Shown here piece after piece: positions 13,001 to 14,488 of a DNA stretch of 14,488 nucleotides. The first letter of the stretch is position 1, and each line of letters starts with the position of its first letter. The notes below the pieces were generated by a model. The model had not been told where the DNA came from. It searched no databases and saw nothing but the letters and a program-made list of their open reading frames with translations. The position numbers were made by a program, and so were the translations under genes. Origin of the DNA: CAZGUG01 sp964529035 (GTDB taxonomy: Bacteria > Bacillota > Clostridia > Ch29); contig CAZGUG010000050.1 of the NCBI GenBank assembly GCA_964529035.1, positions 1 to 14,488 of the forward strand, given 5' to 3'.

Positions 13001-14157
13001 CAGGCGGCGGCGCGCCGGGAACCAAAATATCGGTTGATGTGAACACCCGGTCGGGCATAGCAGTTGTCAGCCTGGGTAAGCTGGCGGAAGATGTTTTAGG
13101 CGGTGAAGAAATCCCTGTCATCACCGTGCCGCCCATCGAAGGAGTGGATACCTATACCATAGAACTACCCGGCACCCACCTTTGCAGCTCTTCGGCAGGG
13201 GACATACTGACCTTTTCTGCCGAGATAGGCAGCATCACCATCCCCGGCAACATGCTTGCCGGTACCGGACTGGAAAGCAAAAGGGATATAGGTATCACCA
13301 TAGGCGAGGGAGACAAATCCTCTTTGCCGGTCCATGTAAGGGAAACCATAGGCGACAGGCCCATAATACAGCTAACCCTGACCGTGGAGGGAGAAAAGAA
13401 GAATTGGAGCAATCCCGAAGCCCCGGTTACGGTATCTATTCCATATAAGCCAACGCAGGAAGAGCTTGCCGACCCGGAACACATCGTCGTTTGGTATCTT
13501 GACGGTGAGGGCAATGCGGTGGAGGTGCCCAACGGGCGCTATGACCCGGTCACCGGGACCGTGACCTTTGCCACCACCCATTTCAGCAGGTATGCTGTCG
13601 TGTATGTGCATAAAACCTTTGACGACCTTGGCAGCGTGGAATGGGGCAGGCAGCAGATAGAGGTCCTCGCTTCAAAGGGTATAGTTCGGGGCATTAACGA
13701 AAGAGGATATTTCCCTTCGGTCAATATCACCCGTGCCGACTTCCTGTACTCCCTTGTAAGGGCACTGGGAGTGGATGCTACACCTGACGGGAACTTCGAC
13801 GATATAGAAGATAACGCCTATTACTATAAAGAGATAGGCATAGCTAGGAAGCTATGTATCACAAGCGGCACCGGGGACAACAGGTTCTGCCCCAATGACA
13901 GCATAACAAGGCAGGATATGATAACGCTAACCGTAAGGGCAATGGATATGCTGGGCATGATAAAGGAGCAGGGTACGGCCTCCGGCCTTGACAAGTTTAT
14001 CGACAGATCTCTTATAACGAGTTATGCCATGGAGAGCATCGCCACCGCGGTAAAGGAAGGGCTTATCATAGGCAGCGGGGATAAGATTAACCCGCTTGGC
14101 AATACAACCAGGGCGGAAGCGGCGGTGTTCCTGTACAGGATATATAACAAATATTGA
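10024..14157 (+). CDS. Secreted GLUG-repeat, fibronectin III and SLH-domain surface protein
   Basis: A 1377-residue cell-surface protein. In order: signal peptide 1-30 (K2/K4/H5/R6, hydrophobic core 8-23, A-L-A cleavage site before E31); repeat block A, 36-436, with eight GLUG motifs (G-G-L-V/A-G-x-N) at about 160, 188, 215, 250, 278, 306, 341 and 368; repeat block B, 443-733, with five more at about 560, 587, 613, 640 and 668, the last degenerate; fibronectin III-like domains about 748-854 and 870-969, each with S/G-I-T-H-N-x-L-N-L; a Gly-Ser linker 973-981; a beta-rich module 987-1196; and three SLH domains, about 1199-1250, 1258-1310 and 1325-1377, with T-R-A-D, T-R-Q-D and T-R-A-E motifs. 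SLH domains anchor to pyruvylated secondary cell wall polysaccharide. Likely roles are adhesion or surface structure. AAAGGAGGT (10007-10015) precedes the ATG by 8 bases. Two Cys (1278, 1289) in the second SLH are unusual for a surface protein. Confidence 0.92.
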   Translation: MKGKHRILPLALGFVIALAVLVLGGGTALAEGVEFAGGDGTEGNPWQIKTAEQLATVAEEVYLDKHFVLTDDIDLSAYLSEGGAGYNGGEGWEPIGKWYEHTSPDNAPFTGNFDGGGHKISGLFIYREEANYQGLFGYIDGATIQNVKLEDVDVTGENIVGGLVGNNNSGTIINSNAAGSVTGTFSSVGGLVGSNNSGEITYSYAEVAVQGDYSVGGLVGDNSSGSIVSCYATGTVSDIDIPTPESQGYFGGLVGRNHYDGEITDCYATGNVDGTHYVGGLAGANKKGGVITSSYATGAVTGTDYVGGLVGYNLQDDLFHHDNPVISNCYATGSVEGTQWIGGLVGENSLGIITQSYATGAVIGTDYVGGLVGSSDSSIISSYYDSETTGCETGHGEPKTTIQMQTPITFVDWDFTGVWGINPEQNGGYPFLRWQTKYKDAQFDGGTGEVGAPYQVATPWQLNNARLYLDKHFILVENINLSGYLSSGGGGYNEGKGWEPIGTSENSFIGSFSGDFNAINNLIIDRTGTNYVGLFGYVGENGEIRKLGLVNVDVTGEEYVGGLAGFNYKGTIASSHVTGSVNGSDTIGGLTGQNQGTVTGCYSTVDVTGTQNVGGLAGLNFQSEINNSYAVGPVNGDTYIGGLVGFNYSTGSITNSYAAGVVDGSSWVGGLGVNDNGTINSSFWDTQTSGQSDFSGSTGKTTAEMKQLATFTSWNFDDTWKIDTGTYPYLEWQEDYKDFAPPVFAEGYPIAEGITHNALNLLVQVDESSTAYYVVLPDEEDEPKAAQVKAGTNSGDDMLAENLKGSIGLTADSKGTVSITGLNPETAYDIYVTAEDSAGNLQPDISVVKVDVSTTETPPDNNPPVAGGGGAISIFSITHNSLNLSWEAATDDVTGQENLQYKVVFAEENNIGTAFEAEEYGTTVKGWTANLTSTEVSGLSADTTYYFNIIVRDQAGNMEVYDTTSQTTKSEPSGGGSGGGGTRSTPDYRAEVTGGGAPGTKISVDVNTRSGIAVVSLGKLAEDVLGGEEIPVITVPPIEGVDTYTIELPGTHLCSSSAGDILTFSAEIGSITIPGNMLAGTGLESKRDIGITIGEGDKSSLPVHVRETIGDRPIIQLTLTVEGEKKNWSNPEAPVTVSIPYKPTQEELADPEHIVVWYLDGEGNAVEVPNGRYDPVTGTVTFATTHFSRYAVVYVHKTFDDLGSVEWGRQQIEVLASKGIVRGINERGYFPSVNITRADFLYSLVRALGVDATPDGNFDDIEDNAYYYKEIGIARKLCITSGTGDNRFCPNDSITRQDMITLTVRAMDMLGMIKEQGTASGLDKFIDRSLITSYAMESIATAVKEGLIIGSGDKINPLGNTTRAEAAVFLYRIYNKY
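10499..11165 (+). repeat. Tandem in-frame DNA repeats encoding GLUG block A
   Basis: Eight degenerate units of about 81-105 bases, each carrying a GGCGGnnTGGnGGG core. The last intact copies are the closest: 10903-10956 and 11089-11142 agree at 50 of 54 positions by my alignment, 186 bases (62 codons) apart, which points to a fairly recent duplication of two units. These are coding repeats. Confidence 0.75.
11700..12039 (+). repeat. Tandem in-frame DNA repeats encoding GLUG block B
   Basis: Five units of about 78-84 bases with the same GGCGGnnTGG core but more diverged from one another than those in block A. The final copy has lost the second Gly-Val pair order (G-G-L-G-V-N), so it is degenerate. 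The start of each block also repeats a longer module (Y-L-D-K-H-F ... G-W-E-P-I-G), indicating that the whole block was duplicated. Confidence 0.7.
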
Positions 14158-14232
14158 GGTGAATGCAGGCAAAGGCAATAGAATAATAAATACGGCATCT
14201 GGAATGACAGTAATAATGAGTTTGATTTTTAT

Positions 14233-14266
14233 TCCCCTGAATGATGATTCAGGGGATTTGTTTTTT
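14233..14266 (+). terminator. Rho-independent terminator of the surface protein gene
   Basis: CCCCTGAAT (14234-14242) and ATTCAGGGG (14247-14255) form a perfect stem with a GATG loop, followed by ATTTGTTTTTT. It ends the DUF2442/surface-protein transcript 76 bases past the stop codon. Confidence 0.9.
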
Positions 14267-14275
14267 ATGCAGATA

Positions 14276-14314
14276 AATAAAAATGGTTTCAAGGTCAAAG
14301 ACCCTGAAACCGTT
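14276..14314 (-). terminator. Terminator of the tRNA transcript
   Basis: GGTTTCA (14285-14291) pairs with TGAAACC (14305-14311), with an inner GGTC/GACC stem (14293-14296/14300-14303) and a 3-base loop, separated by a single mismatch. On the minus strand it is followed by ATTTTTATTTAT. It lies 12 bases past the tRNA-Leu CCA end. Confidence 0.85.
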
Positions 14315-14326
14315 GCTTTTCCTTGT

Positions 14327-14415
14327 TGGTGCCGGGAACCGGAATCGAACCGGTACGGGTATCACTACCCACGGGATTTTAAGTCCCGGGCGTCTGCCAG
14401 TTCCGCCATCCCGGC
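14327..14415 (-). tRNA. tRNA-Leu (anticodon UAA)
   Basis: An 89-base gene including an encoded CCA (plus TGG at 14327-14329). On the minus strand the acceptor stem is GCCGGGA with TCCCGGC, the anticodon stem GGGA/TCCC encloses CTTAAAA (anticodon TAA), there is a long variable arm (GGGTAGTGATACCC), and the T loop is TTCGATT. The class II form with this anticodon fits tRNA-Leu decoding UUA and UUG. Confidence 0.95.
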
Positions 14416-14424
14416 ATAAAAAAC

Positions 14425-14488
14425 TGGAGGCGACACCCAGATTCGAACTGGGGATAAAGGATTTGCAGTCCTCTGCCTTACCACTTGG
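14425..14488 (-). tRNA. tRNA-Cys (anticodon GCA), 5' end outside the window
   Basis: A partial gene: the encoded CCA is at plus 14425-14427, the T arm is CCCAG-TTCGAAT-CTGGG, and the anticodon loop ACTGCAAAT within AGG..CCT gives anticodon GCA. The D-arm side AAGTGGTAAGGCAG runs to the window edge, and about the first 10 bases are cut off. It lies 9 bases upstream of tRNA-Leu on the same strand, so they are co-transcribed. Confidence 0.93.

Noticed and set aside
13927..14298. A 123-codon minus-strand frame across the 3' end of the surface protein gene
   Set aside because: It overlaps the third SLH domain and the terminator, and it has no SD and no recognisable product.

Overview
The window looks like the chromosome of a spore-forming, low- to mid-GC Gram-positive bacterium of the class Clostridia. 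A Peptococcaceae/Desulfotomaculum-like relative is my guess, not a demonstrated placement. The pointers are an alpha/beta-type small acid-soluble spore protein, strong AGGAGG ribosome binding sites, Bacillus-like TATAAT promoters, a YkuK-family protein, and a secreted protein with three S-layer homology (SLH) domains. I see no integrase, transposase, CRISPR array or phage gene.

Layout. (1) Positions 60-3390, plus strand: a CPBP-family membrane protease, a short spore protein, a cold shock protein with its own promoter and terminator, a methionine gamma-lyase-type PLP enzyme and a 53-residue single-pass membrane protein. (2) 3436-4567: a minus-strand Hsp20 chaperone divergent from a plus-strand YkuK/DUF458 protein, each with a TATAAT promoter, both followed by hairpins. 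(3) 4716-6883, minus strand: L-lysine 6-transaminase (lat) preceded by a 386-base gene-free stretch, then a GreA/GreB-like protein with its own promoter and terminator. (4) 7134-14157, plus strand: an 829-residue MalT-like (LAL/LuxR) ATP-binding regulator, a strong terminator, a DUF2442 protein, and a 1377-residue surface protein (signal peptide, two blocks of GLUG repeats, two fibronectin III-like domains, a glycine linker, a beta-rich module, three SLH domains). (5) 14327-14488, minus strand: tRNA-Leu(UAA) and a tRNA-Cys(GCA) cut by the window end, with their own terminator.

How the parts may work together. The window contains two amino-acid catabolic PLP enzymes (methionine gamma-lyase type and lysine 6-transaminase). 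The lysine gene has a near-consensus sigma-54 promoter with inverted repeats at typical enhancer positions, so it is probably controlled by an enhancer-binding protein encoded elsewhere. The LuxR-type regulator lies directly upstream of the DUF2442/surface-protein pair and is a natural candidate to control it, but this is inferred from position only.

Most notable observations: the sigma-54 architecture upstream of lat; a Gre-like protein whose coiled-coil tip lacks the acidic catalytic residues of GreA; the regulator plus GLUG-FN3-SLH locus with near-identical internal repeats; and start-stop mini-ORFs with good ribosome binding sites in the leaders of two genes. No complete novel multi-gene system can be claimed from sequence alone.
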